DNA of 41,255 nt from Nitrospirota bacterium. GTDB lineage: Bacteria > Nitrospirota > Thermodesulfovibrionia > Thermodesulfovibrionales > UBA6898. This document shows, piece by piece, positions 26,984 to 34,219 of this stretch. The DNA lies in NCBI GenBank assembly GCA_016215155.1, contig JACRLQ010000034.1, forward strand, positions 1 to 41,255, given 5' to 3'. How positions within the stretch are numbered: the stretch's first letter is position 1; the number at the start of each line of letters is the position of its first letter. The notes under the pieces were generated by a model. It was not told the DNA's origin and did no database searches. It worked only from the letters and a program-made list of their open reading frames with translations. The position numbers and the translations under genes are program-made.

Positions 26984-27207
26984 AAATACCCCCTAAAAAA
27001 ACAGTCTATAATTTTAACAGAGTGGCCCTTTCTTTTCCAGTGTTTTGTCCATGCAGCGACATTCATTAAGGCCCTGCTCTCTGATGTATGTCCGAGTTGC
27101 CGGAAATTATGTAAAAATGCGGGTGCCGTGAAGGGCCCGGGGACGGGAAGGGTAAATCAGGGTCTGTTTAAACTATGAATTAGCGCCCGCGATGAGCGGA
27201 CGTGCTT

Positions 27208-28077
27208 TCAGCCCTGGTCCGGAGGCGCGTTCATGATTTCATGAACATTTTTCAGGATCTCCCTGATCGGGGACGGTTTTGTTAAAAATCTCAGATTGTT
27301 CTTTCTGAAGAATTCAACATGTTCGGGGTTAGCCATGCCGCTGAAAAATATGATCCTCCTGCCTATATCGGGGTCATGTTCAGCGGCCTTTTTGTAAAAC
27401 TCCATGCCGTCCATTACCGGCATTTTAAGGTCGGTGAGGATTACATCGAAATAGTTTTCCGTCACCTTCCGGAGACCCTCCCTGCCGTTTAAGGCCGTCT
27501 CGACAGTCCCTTCATCATTGAGGAGATTTTTCAAAAAACCCAAAATAGACGGTTCGTCGTCTATGACGAGTATTTTTTCATTCCACTGGGGCATTAGTCT
27601 TTTTATGGACGAAATATACTTCTCGCCTTCGGGAAGAGACCTGAAAAAGGCCTCTATCTCGAGGAGATGGTGGTAGATCCTTGACGGAACAGGCATGAAT
27701 TGACGTTCTTTTTTCAACAGGTCCATTACATGGATGAAGATATAATTCCATTCAGAAAACTCGGCAGCGGCGAGGCAATCAAGCAGGTCCTGTCTGTTGA
27801 GTGCGCCTTTGTTCAGAAGTTCGACGCACCGCGCGAGCGGGGCCTCGATGCTATTTTTTGTCGCGGCATCAAGGATGATCGAGGATTCGGCAATCGCGTT
27901 GCGGCTTGCGAACTCCGCGGCGCTTTCGATTACTTTCAGATGCCAGGCCTCCTCGTCCGAAAGGTGCCGGAGGAATTTTGATACCGGCTCGTCCTCTCTG
28001 AAAAATACCGACGCCTCCCTGTAAAAAGCACTGGAAAGTCTTTCGATATGGGCCAGCCATTCGATAGTCTCTAACAT
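27208..28077 (-). CDS. Response regulator with N-terminal ferritin-like domain
   Basis: Residues 1-160 are all-helical with a ferritin/rubrerythrin-like metal pattern: E12 and E21 in helix 1 (HIERLSSAFYREA), EExxH at 42-46 (DEEAWHLKV), E106/E109 in helix 3 (AAEFSEWNYIF) and H136/H137 with E140 in helix 4 (YHHLLEIEAFF). Residues 168-285 are a receiver domain with D173/D174, phospho-acceptor D216 (LTDLKMP), S246 and K267 (TKPS). No DNA-binding or enzymatic output follows. The helix 4 order (H then E) differs from the usual ExxH, so metal binding is unproven. The gene follows a heme-motif histidine kinase by 52 nt, its probable partner. Confidence 0.82.
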   Translation of the reverse strand: MLETIEWLAHIERLSSAFYREASVFFREDEPVSKFLRHLSDEEAWHLKVIESAAEFASRNAIAESSIILDAATKNSIEAPLARCVELLNKGALNRQDLLDCLAAAEFSEWNYIFIHVMDLLKKERQFMPVPSRIYHHLLEIEAFFRSLPEGEKYISSIKRLMPQWNEKILVIDDEPSILGFLKNLLNDEGTVETALNGREGLRKVTENYFDVILTDLKMPVMDGMEFYKKAAEHDPDIGRRIIFFSGMANPEHVEFFRKNNLRFLTKPSPIREILKNVHEIMNAPPDQG

Positions 28078-28086
28078 GTAGGTCCT

Positions 28087-28116
28087 CCTCTTTTATTATT
28101 ATCATAATAAAAGAGG
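28087..28116 (-). promoter_or_regulatory. Hairpin over the ribosome binding site of the ferritin-like regulator
   Basis: Perfect 13-bp arms (28116-28104 and 28099-28087) enclose a 4-nt loop. In the minus-strand mRNA the 3' arm ends in GAGG, which is the first half of the GAGGAGG Shine-Dalgarno (28090-28084) of the gene starting at 28077. Folding would hide part of the ribosome binding site. The loop region also contains the palindrome ATTAT-N-ATAAT at 28098-28108, so a DNA operator is an alternative reading. Confidence 0.65.
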
Positions 28117-28129
28117 ATTGTCTATCTGA

Positions 28130-30127
28130 TTAGCGGGTGTCCTGACCTGTAATGCCGTCAGCCGGGTACAGGGGAAGCAGTATCGTGAAGGTCGTGCCTT
28201 TTCCAAGCTCGCTCTTTACGTCTATCCTGCCTTTATGACTCTGAATGATCTTATAGGTTATCGAAAGCCCCAGTCCGGTGCCTTTTTCCTGTTTGGTCGT
28301 AAAGAAGGGCTCGAAGATCTTGGGAAGAACATCGGGGGGGATGCCGTGACCGGAGTCCGATATCGAGATAAAAACAAAGGTGTCCTGCACGCCGGAGCTG
28401 ATATGCACTTCCCTCCTGTCGCCGGCGATCGAATGGACGGCGTTGTTAAGTATATTCAGAAATACCTGCTTTAGCTGATTGGGGTCTCCCATGATTATGG
28501 GCATAGGGTCATAACGCTCCGTTATCTTTATTCTGGCGTCCCTCAGCTGGACGCTGATAAGAGACACTGTTTCTTTCAAAAGTCCGCGGATATTGACTTC
28601 CCTGATCTCCAGAGGTCTCTTCCTGGCAAACTCAAGGAGCTGCTGGACGATGTTCCGCGCCCGCAGGGACTCGGTGCTGATGATGTCTACATCCTTCATT
28701 ATGAGTTCAATGTCAGTTTCTTCTTTTATGAGTTCCGCATATCCCATAATGCTGGTCAGCGGGTTATTTATCTCGTGCGCGACATTCGAGGCGAGTTCAC
28801 CGATTGCGGCGAGCTTGGCCGCCTGCACGAGCTGCTCCTGTGTTTCCTTGAGCTCGTGCATCTGGGCCTTGAGGTTCTCGTACAACTTGGCATTATCTAT
28901 GGCCACGGATATATTGTTCGAGATGATGCCGATCAGTCTTACAGACTCCTCCGAGAATTCTCCGTCTTTTTTGTTGGCGAGCCGGATCAGTCCGATAAGT
29001 TCACCCTGGAGTCTGATCCACCCGATCAGCATATTCCGCGCATTCTCATCGGAAGGTCCTATAAGGCCGCGGGGCAGTTTCGCGGATTTAACGTCACTTA
29101 TTACGACCGGCCGCCTGTTGTTGTCATAGTAAAGGTCGAGCAGGTCCTCCTTCTTTACCCTTATCGAGGCCGCCTCCTGTTCACTGAGGCCATGGGCAGG
29201 ATGTTTGTGCGCTATGAAATTGCGGTCTTCGTCCTGAAGCATAAGGCCGCACTGTTCAACCCCTATGAGGTCGGCCACGCTGCTTGAGACCTCCCTGAAT
29301 ATCTCCGTGATGCTGGAGACGGAGTGAAAGGGCAGGGTGACTTTATAGAGTCCGGCGAGACGGTTCATATGCTGGATGGTCTTTTCGTTGCCGTCCTGCA
29401 GGGAACGGCTCATCTCATTAATGGACAAAGCGAGTTCTCCAAACTCGGTGCTGTCTTTATAGCCGGTGGTGTACCCGAGGTTGCCTGTGGTGATGTTTCG
29501 GGAGACGTCCATAAGCTCCCTGATAGGGCTGAGGATGTTCCTTATGAGCGTGACCGCTATCCAGAGGGCGATAATAAATGCCACCGCCAGAGTTATCGAC
29601 AAAATAATCTGTGCGTGCCTGACCCCGTCGAGGGCCTTGCCTGTCCTCTCCTGCAGCCTCTTGTTCGCGATAAAGGCCATTTCAGTAGTGATGTTGAGGA
29701 GTTCCGAACCCGCCTCATAGGATTCCACTTTGAGATTTCTTATCCTGTCCGTGTCCGCCGCGGCCGTAATATAATGGCTGAGCGAGTTTTCAAATTTTTC
29801 TACATTCGTCTTGATCTGCGCAAGTTTCCGGGTGATGAGCGGCGAGTGATGACAGTTTGTGCAGTTGTTGATCGCCTTGTCGAGGTCCGTCATATTGGAT
29901 ATTATCTTGTCCAGTTTGCTTCCAAGTTCCGTATGGACGGTCAGAAGGTCCTGCTCGACGTTTTGTATCTTTATGATCAGGTCCTGCCTCAGGATCTCGA
30001 CACCGTGGAGTGTGATCAGTTTTTTGAGCTCGGACGTGGTAAACGTGATATACAGCATGGATATGGCCGCGCCGAGCGTGAACACGAAGAACAAAAGTGA
30101 CAAAAAACCTATAATTCGCCGTTTCAT
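28130..30127 (-). CDS. Membrane histidine kinase with periplasmic CxxCH motif, HAMP and GAF
   Basis: The 665-residue kinase has a membrane helix at about 5-30, a helical periplasmic region with CTNCH (89-93), a second membrane helix at about 173-195, HAMP at about 196-248 and a GAF domain at about 262-415. The kinase core follows: phospho-acceptor H451 (NVAHEINNPLTSIMGY), an N-box around NILNNAVHSIAGD, DSGHGIPP, FEPFFTTK and GTGLGLSITYKII. The CxxCH motif predicts covalent c-type heme in the periplasm, hence sensing of redox state, O2 or NO. The downstream ferritin-like response regulator is the likely phosphate acceptor. Confidence 0.93.
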   Translation of the reverse strand: MKRRIIGFLSLLFFVFTLGAAISMLYITFTTSELKKLITLHGVEILRQDLIIKIQNVEQDLLTVHTELGSKLDKIISNMTDLDKAINNCTNCHHSPLITRKLAQIKTNVEKFENSLSHYITAAADTDRIRNLKVESYEAGSELLNITTEMAFIANKRLQERTGKALDGVRHAQIILSITLAVAFIIALWIAVTLIRNILSPIRELMDVSRNITTGNLGYTTGYKDSTEFGELALSINEMSRSLQDGNEKTIQHMNRLAGLYKVTLPFHSVSSITEIFREVSSSVADLIGVEQCGLMLQDEDRNFIAHKHPAHGLSEQEAASIRVKKEDLLDLYYDNNRRPVVISDVKSAKLPRGLIGPSDENARNMLIGWIRLQGELIGLIRLANKKDGEFSEESVRLIGIISNNISVAIDNAKLYENLKAQMHELKETQEQLVQAAKLAAIGELASNVAHEINNPLTSIMGYAELIKEETDIELIMKDVDIISTESLRARNIVQQLLEFARKRPLEIREVNIRGLLKETVSLISVQLRDARIKITERYDPMPIIMGDPNQLKQVFLNILNNAVHSIAGDRREVHISSGVQDTFVFISISDSGHGIPPDVLPKIFEPFFTTKQEKGTGLGLSITYKIIQSHKGRIDVKSELGKGTTFTILLPLYPADGITGQDTR

Positions 30128-30160
30128 GGCAGGCAGCTTTGAAAAAGCCCTTTGTTTGGC

Positions 30161-30171
30161 ATTATCATAAT
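30161..30171. promoter_or_regulatory. Fur/PerR-like palindrome between divergent genes
   Basis: ATTATCATAAT is an ATTAT-N-ATAAT palindrome; with flanks the minus strand reads GATTATGATAAT, one base from the Fur hexamer pair GATAATGATAAT. It lies just downstream of TATAAT (30180-30175), the probable -10 of the heme-motif kinase, and beside AT-rich promoter sequence of the metallochaperone gene on the + strand. The same 11-mer is at 28098-28108, before the ferritin-like regulator. The binding protein is not known. Confidence 0.45.
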
Positions 30172-30209
30172 CATATTATAAACTTTAGATTGATCAAAAA
30201 GGAGAAATC

Positions 30210-30413
30210 ATGGCGGACGTGACCATTAAAATCGGGGGGATGAGCTGTCAGCATTGCGTGATGAGGGTGAAGAAGGCCGTAGAGGCTCTGGCGGGCGTGG
30301 CCGGGGCAAGCGTCACCGTGGGTCAGGCGCAGGTAAGTTTCGACGAGACAAAGTTGACGCGGTCTGACATCGAAGAGGCGATAATAAGGGCCGGATATAA
30401 GATAACCGGCTGA
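30210..30413 (+). CDS. Heavy-metal-associated (HMA) metallochaperone, CopZ-like
   Basis: The 67-residue HMA domain binds Cu(I) or another soft metal through C13 and C16 in GGMSCQHC. The rest (VKKAVEALAGVAGASVTVGQ, TRSDIEEAIIRAGY) is the ferredoxin-like fold. AAAAGGAG is a good ribosome binding site. No copper ATPase or CueR-type regulator is adjacent, so the client protein is unknown. It is divergent from the heme-motif kinase gene. Confidence 0.93.
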   Translation: MADVTIKIGGMSCQHCVMRVKKAVEALAGVAGASVTVGQAQVSFDETKLTRSDIEEAIIRAGYKITG

Positions 30414-30429
30414 TTATCGCATCAGACCT

Positions 30430-31149
30430 TTGAAGAGCCATATTATTCCCGGAGCCCGGCCTCCTTCCCTGCTTGACCGGCTGCTTAAGGAAGCCGCTGC
30501 CATAGGCGATGCCGGAAGCAGGACAGCCTATATTTCAGGTCTTTTTTTAGGCACGCCGTATAAGGCATCGACATTGCCCGGACCTGACGGGGATGTCGAG
30601 ACCCTCGTGATCAATCTTGCCGAAGTCGACTGCCTGACTTTCATCGAATATGTTGAAGCCATGAGACGCTCGGATTCATTCAGGAGTTTCAGCTTGAACC
30701 TTCTGCATACGAGATACAGGTCCGGACGGCCGGCTTTTCGGGACAGGAACCACTTTCTTACCGACTGGAGGGAGCATAACGGCCTTTTTTTTTTTGTTTT
30801 TACAAAAGAGACCGGCGGAGGTAAGGCCCTTGGCGTGCTCAAGACACTGAACAGAAAAAAAGACGGCTCCGAATATGTCAGGGGCATACCCGCCAAAGAA
30901 AGGGAAGTGGACTATATCCCATCCACAGCGATCGACCCAGTTATCTCAGACCGGCTTAAGACCGGAGATTATGCCGGGATCTATTCTGAGGAGCCGGGAC
31001 TGGATGTTTCTCACGCCGGGATAATCATCCGCGCGGACGGGGTACTTATGTTCAGACATGCATCTTCAGTCGCGGGCAGGGTAGTTGATGAAGACTTTAA
31101 CGATTATATGTCCGGAAGGCCCGGGTTGATTGTTCTGAGGCCGGTCTGA
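30430..31149 (+). CDS. DUF1460 (N-acetylmuramoyl-L-alanine amidase-like) protein
   Basis: The 239-residue protein matches the DUF1460 family, which has an NlpC/P60-like papain fold. C68 (EVDCLTFIEYVEA), the conserved RNHFLTDW (about 106-113) and H195 (VSHAGIII) are the expected active-site features. No signal peptide is seen, so it may act on cytoplasmic muropeptides, or the start may be misplaced: it begins with TTG and has no clear ribosome binding site, 16 nt after the HMA gene. It is convergent with an AmpG-like muropeptide permease, which fits peptidoglycan recycling. Confidence 0.8.
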   Translation: MKSHIIPGARPPSLLDRLLKEAAAIGDAGSRTAYISGLFLGTPYKASTLPGPDGDVETLVINLAEVDCLTFIEYVEAMRRSDSFRSFSLNLLHTRYRSGRPAFRDRNHFLTDWREHNGLFFFVFTKETGGGKALGVLKTLNRKKDGSEYVRGIPAKEREVDYIPSTAIDPVISDRLKTGDYAGIYSEEPGLDVSHAGIIIRADGVLMFRHASSVAGRVVDEDFNDYMSGRPGLIVLRPV

Positions 31150-31161
31150 TCACGTCCCGAT

Positions 31162-32412
31162 TCAGACCCGGGTCCCGCTCAGTCCGGCTATGTCGCCCCT
31201 TAACCTCCAAAGCAGTACAAGTCCGGGTATCGCGGTAAATGTCGTTATGACGAAGAACCACCCCCATCCCGTCATTTCCACCACATAGCCTGAGGTAGGC
31301 GCGATAATGACCCGTCCCAATGCGGCAAGCGACGAAAGCAGCGCGAACTGTGTAGCGCTGTATCTTGCACTGCAAAGCGACATTAACAATGCCACAAATG
31401 CCGCAGTCCCCATGCCTCCCGTGAAGTTTTCGAAAGCGACCGCGAATATCATCGCCGGATAACTTTTTCCCGTCCAGACAAGAAGTATGAACGAAAGGTT
31501 TGAGACCGCCTGGAGTATCCCGAAAAAAAGGAGTGAGCGGAACATCCCGAACCTTATCATAAGGGTGCCTCCGAGGGTCGCCCCGAATATGACGGACAAG
31601 AGGCCGAGTCCCTTGTTTACGGTGCCGACATCGGTTGGTGTAAACCCGGCCCCCCTTATCAGGAAGGCGGTTGTCATTGTGCCGGCGTAAGCGTCTCCCA
31701 GTTTATAGAGGATTATAAGAAAAAGCATGACCAATGAAGACCTTCGGGAGAAAAAGTCCTTCAGCGGCCCGGTTACGGCCTCCTGAAGACTTTTGGGCGG
31801 GGCCATGACGGAATCCGGCTCAGGACCCAGTAGTGTCGTGCAGATGCCGACCGACATCAGACCGGCCATTATGAAATAGGTATTCTGCCACCCGATCCTG
31901 TCGGACATCACGAGGGCGAAGGCGCCCGAGATCAGCATGCCTATCCTGTAACCCGTAACGAATACCGCCGCCCCGACTCCCCTTTCCTTTTCAGGGAGAA
32001 GGTCTGTCCGGTAAGCATCTGCGACGATATCCTGCGATGCCGACACAAAGGCCACAGTCAGTGCCAGTGCCGCAAGGGCCAGGGGGGCGTCGACAGGAGA
32101 GGTCATGCCCATTACGGCTATGCCCGCCATGAGCCCGAACTGTGTCACAAGGACCCAGCCCCTGCGTCTTCCCAGCCATGGCGGCGTGAACCGGTCCATC
32201 AGGGGCGACCAGAGGAATTTCAGGGTATAGGGAAGCCCGACAAGGGAAAATATCCCGATTGTTTTTAAATCGACCCCTGCGACTGTCATCCAGGCCTGAA
32301 GCGTGCCGCTGGTAAGCGAGAGAGGGAGCCCCGAGGAGAGGCCCATGAAAATCATTACCGCTGTTCTGCGGTTATTGAATATTCTGAAATAGCCGGCGGG
32401 ATCAATCTTCAT
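31162..32412 (-). CDS. AmpG-like MFS permease (muropeptide uptake)
   Basis: AmpG imports anhydro-muropeptides across the inner membrane for recycling. The 416-residue protein has about 12 hydrophobic segments and AmpG-type motifs: MGLSSGLPLSLTSGTLQAWM, GLPYTLKFLWSPLMDRF, GRRRGWVLVTQ, SASQDIVADAYRTDLL and ERGVGAAVFVTGYRIGML. It ends 12 nt from the stop of the convergent amidase-like gene. Substrate is inferred from family similarity. Confidence 0.88.
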   Translation of the reverse strand: MKIDPAGYFRIFNNRRTAVMIFMGLSSGLPLSLTSGTLQAWMTVAGVDLKTIGIFSLVGLPYTLKFLWSPLMDRFTPPWLGRRRGWVLVTQFGLMAGIAVMGMTSPVDAPLALAALALTVAFVSASQDIVADAYRTDLLPEKERGVGAAVFVTGYRIGMLISGAFALVMSDRIGWQNTYFIMAGLMSVGICTTLLGPEPDSVMAPPKSLQEAVTGPLKDFFSRRSSLVMLFLIILYKLGDAYAGTMTTAFLIRGAGFTPTDVGTVNKGLGLLSVIFGATLGGTLMIRFGMFRSLLFFGILQAVSNLSFILLVWTGKSYPAMIFAVAFENFTGGMGTAAFVALLMSLCSARYSATQFALLSSLAALGRVIIAPTSGYVVEMTGWGWFFVITTFTAIPGLVLLWRLRGDIAGLSGTRV

Positions 32413-32467
32413 AGGCTGTCATTATAAAGCAGGCCGGCGGCAACACGCAATAAGGACGTCTGTTCCC

Positions 32468-33211
32468 TCAATCCTTTATGACAGCGCTGGCGTGAATATC
32501 CATCGGGTTCATCCTTACCGCCAGGGAAAAAAGATAGGGATAGTCTTTCTTCAGATGTTTCATATACGAGAGCCATTCGGTAAGAAGGAGAAGGAAGGCC
32601 CGTTTCATGTCAACGGACAGGTGCTCGAAGTCCGCCCTGGGGAGGTCCGTCAGCGTAGTACGGGAAGTCAGCTCCTCAAGCAGGTGAAAGACCGCCCAGA
32701 GCAGGTCGGTAAAGGCGTCATGCTCAAGGAGGTTCGGGTTGGCAAGGAGGCTGAGAAGAAAGCCCCTCTTTGACTCGAGGAACTCCCTCACCTTTGTAAG
32801 GTCGTCCCTGGTTGAATCGAGGTGGGGGTTCGTCGAGGCCGCGAGGGCGCGGGCCTTCTCGAAATCCCGGTCCGTCCAATGCCCGGTGACAAGCAGGTGC
32901 CGGGCCAGTTCGCTCAGATCAGGGCTGAACCGCGAGCAGTGTTTTATAAGGTCCGAGCCGACTTCGCTGTAGAACGTGCCTATAAGCATGTTCATTTTTT
33001 TGAGGAGGGCGGCCTTTTCGCGCTCATTGAGAATCCGCTCGACAATAAGCGACACGATCAGGACCTGGATGGGGACAAAGGCGATGTCCTGCAGCATGTA
33101 AAAAAATGTGTCTTCGGGTTTTCGGAATATGATCAGCTGGGCGAAATACATGGCCGATGAAAGTAATAATAACGATACGGCCAAAGGACCATGCCATCTG
33201 CGACGTCTCAC
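32468..33211 (-). CDS. Membrane-anchored protein of unknown function
   Basis: The 247-residue protein has two N-terminal membrane helices (about 9-28 and 38-60, ending LIVSLIVERILNEREK) and then a soluble helical domain of about 185 residues rich in Leu, Arg and Glu. Repeated aromatic/charged helices such as DAFTDLLWAVFHLLEELTSR and TEWLSYMKHLKKDYPYLFSL are visible. I recognise no catalytic motif. GTG is the start, with GGAGG 6 nt upstream. It is on the same strand as the AmpG-like gene, 56 nt apart. Confidence 0.75.
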   Translation of the reverse strand: MRRRRWHGPLAVSLLLLSSAMYFAQLIIFRKPEDTFFYMLQDIAFVPIQVLIVSLIVERILNEREKAALLKKMNMLIGTFYSEVGSDLIKHCSRFSPDLSELARHLLVTGHWTDRDFEKARALAASTNPHLDSTRDDLTKVREFLESKRGFLLSLLANPNLLEHDAFTDLLWAVFHLLEELTSRTTLTDLPRADFEHLSVDMKRAFLLLLTEWLSYMKHLKKDYPYLFSLAVRMNPMDIHASAVIKD

Positions 33212-33310
33212 TGAGTTCCTCCGGGGTGTTTCGGCATATTTTTATCATATCACATGTACGCATCCCGGCTGCCGGGTTATGTGAAAGGACCTCAAAATTT
33301 GTATTTTTTC

Positions 33311-33344
33311 CGTCATGCCCGAGATCCTTAGTCGGGCATCCACT
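33311..33344 (+). repeat. Palindromic repeat, left copy
   Basis: The core ATGCCCGA-N9-TCGGGCAT is a hairpin with 8-bp arms. An inverted copy with about 31 of 34 matching bases lies at 34094-34127. The two bracket the AT-rich patch with the small membrane protein and the transposase remnant. Confidence 0.75.
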
Positions 33345-33390
33345 TGCTTTAGCTAATCTCCTTCCTGATAATAGAGGGAGAATCGAGAAT

Positions 33391-33702
33391 ATGAGTAATA
33401 GAAAGTATGCGAAGTATATAACTGGCTACACAATATTAACGGTCTATATTGCAATATTTCTGTCTGCACTAATGTTTTATTTCTTAAACGTTCAGCGCAC
33501 TCCTTTTGCTGGTATCTATATTTTTATCGTTACATTGCCTTGGAGTTTGTCACTCATTATAATTCAATTTATAATTACTATACTGTTTCCAAATCATTTT
33601 AGTTCAATGATGGGGCTATTATTAATTTTATTCGGAGTTATTAACGCTTATTTTGTATTTCGCTTTGGTTGTAAAATCAGTGACGGAAATGATCAGCGGT
33701 AA
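33391..33702 (+). CDS. Small AT-rich membrane protein, unknown
   Basis: The 103-residue protein starting MSNRKYAKYITGYTILTVYI has three or so hydrophobic segments: about 8-31, 40-62 and 70-92. GAGGGAG lies about 10 nt before the ATG. Base composition is much richer in A/T than the genes on both sides, a sign of acquisition by transfer. I do not recognise a family. It lies inside the pair of inverted repeats at 33311 and 34094. Confidence 0.6.
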   Translation: MSNRKYAKYITGYTILTVYIAIFLSALMFYFLNVQRTPFAGIYIFIVTLPWSLSLIIIQFIITILFPNHFSSMMGLLLILFGVINAYFVFRFGCKISDGNDQR

Positions 33703-33784
33703 CAGACATAGAGGGCAGGACCATAAGTTACCGGAGGCAAAACAAATGGGACAGACTGGTTTAGTGAGTGAAAGTGAAAAAGAG

Positions 33785-33883
33785 ATGCCGAGTATAGCAA
33801 GAGGAATAGGAGAAGGGATTGTATACCACGTTATTGATCGTGGAAATGGGAGACAGGAAGTTTTCCATAAAGAGAAAGATTAT
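33785..33883 (+). pseudogene. REP-associated tyrosine transposase (RAYT) fragment
   Basis: The codons from MPSIARGIGEGIVYHVIDRG to about FHKEKDY match the N-terminus of Y1/IS200-like RAYT transposases, which read A/G-xVYHVxxRGNxRQxxF. After residue 33 the similarity stops, and the catalytic HUH and tyrosine regions are missing, so this is a remnant. The open frame runs on to 33961 only by chance. The REP-like palindromes just downstream are what such transposases act on. Confidence 0.7.
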
Positions 33884-33922
33884 ATGAAAACGAGAAATAA
33901 ACAGCATTATTCGGAAATAACC

Positions 33923-34030
33923 GTAGGGGCGACCCGGTGGGTCGCCCATGAAACAGAATAATGAAAATTGAACGAATGACAAAAACGAACGGCGACGGCA
34001 ACCCCGGGCGACCCACCGGGTAGCCCCTAC
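33923..34030. repeat. Inverted pair of REP-like palindromes
   Basis: The 25-nt unit at 33923-33947 (GTAGGGGCGACCC then GGTGGGTCGCCC) recurs in inverse orientation at 34006-34030 with one mismatch. Each unit is itself a hairpin with 9-bp arms. Together they could form a cruciform of about 108 nt. A related unit is at 37885-37911. This matches the layout of REP/BIME elements next to RAYT genes. Confidence 0.8.
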
Positions 34031-34093
34031 AAAAGGCGAATCCACTGTAAAAAAAGACTGGCTGCTTCAGGCGGGAAGCTGCTGGAATAAAGA

Positions 34094-34127
34094 GGTGGAT
34101 GCCCGACTGAGGCTCTCGGGCATGACG
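34094..34127 (-). repeat. Palindromic repeat, right copy
   Basis: This is the inverse of the element at 33311-33344, with the arms ATGCCCGA/TCGGGCAT conserved and three differences, two of them in the loop. No gene is seen from 34031 to 34219 apart from this repeat and the promoter at 34206-34214. Confidence 0.75.
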
Positions 34128-34205
34128 GGAAAGTATCAACTGAAGTTGAAGTGATAAACGAATAATCTTTTCTTGCAGGCAGGTTATATGATATGGTCAT
34201 GAGGC

Positions 34206-34214
34206 TGTTATAAT
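34206..34214 (+). promoter_or_regulatory. Extended -10 promoter next to a start codon
   Basis: TGTTATAAT is a perfect extended -10 (TGn plus TATAAT at 34209-34214). Only 5 nt separate it from the ATG at 34220, so transcription should start at or next to the ATG. No -35 consensus is needed for this class and none is obvious. Confidence 0.55.
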
Positions 34215-34219
34215 ATCAT

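Noticed and set aside
26984-27207. Small gene or strong terminator between fabG and the ferritin-like regulator
   Set aside because: No frame with a ribosome binding site is seen, and the GC-rich segment near 27120-27145 makes only a weak stem.
33653-33961. A full gene of 102 codons
   Set aside because: Only the middle 33 codons resemble a transposase; the rest runs across palindromes, so I list a pseudogene fragment.
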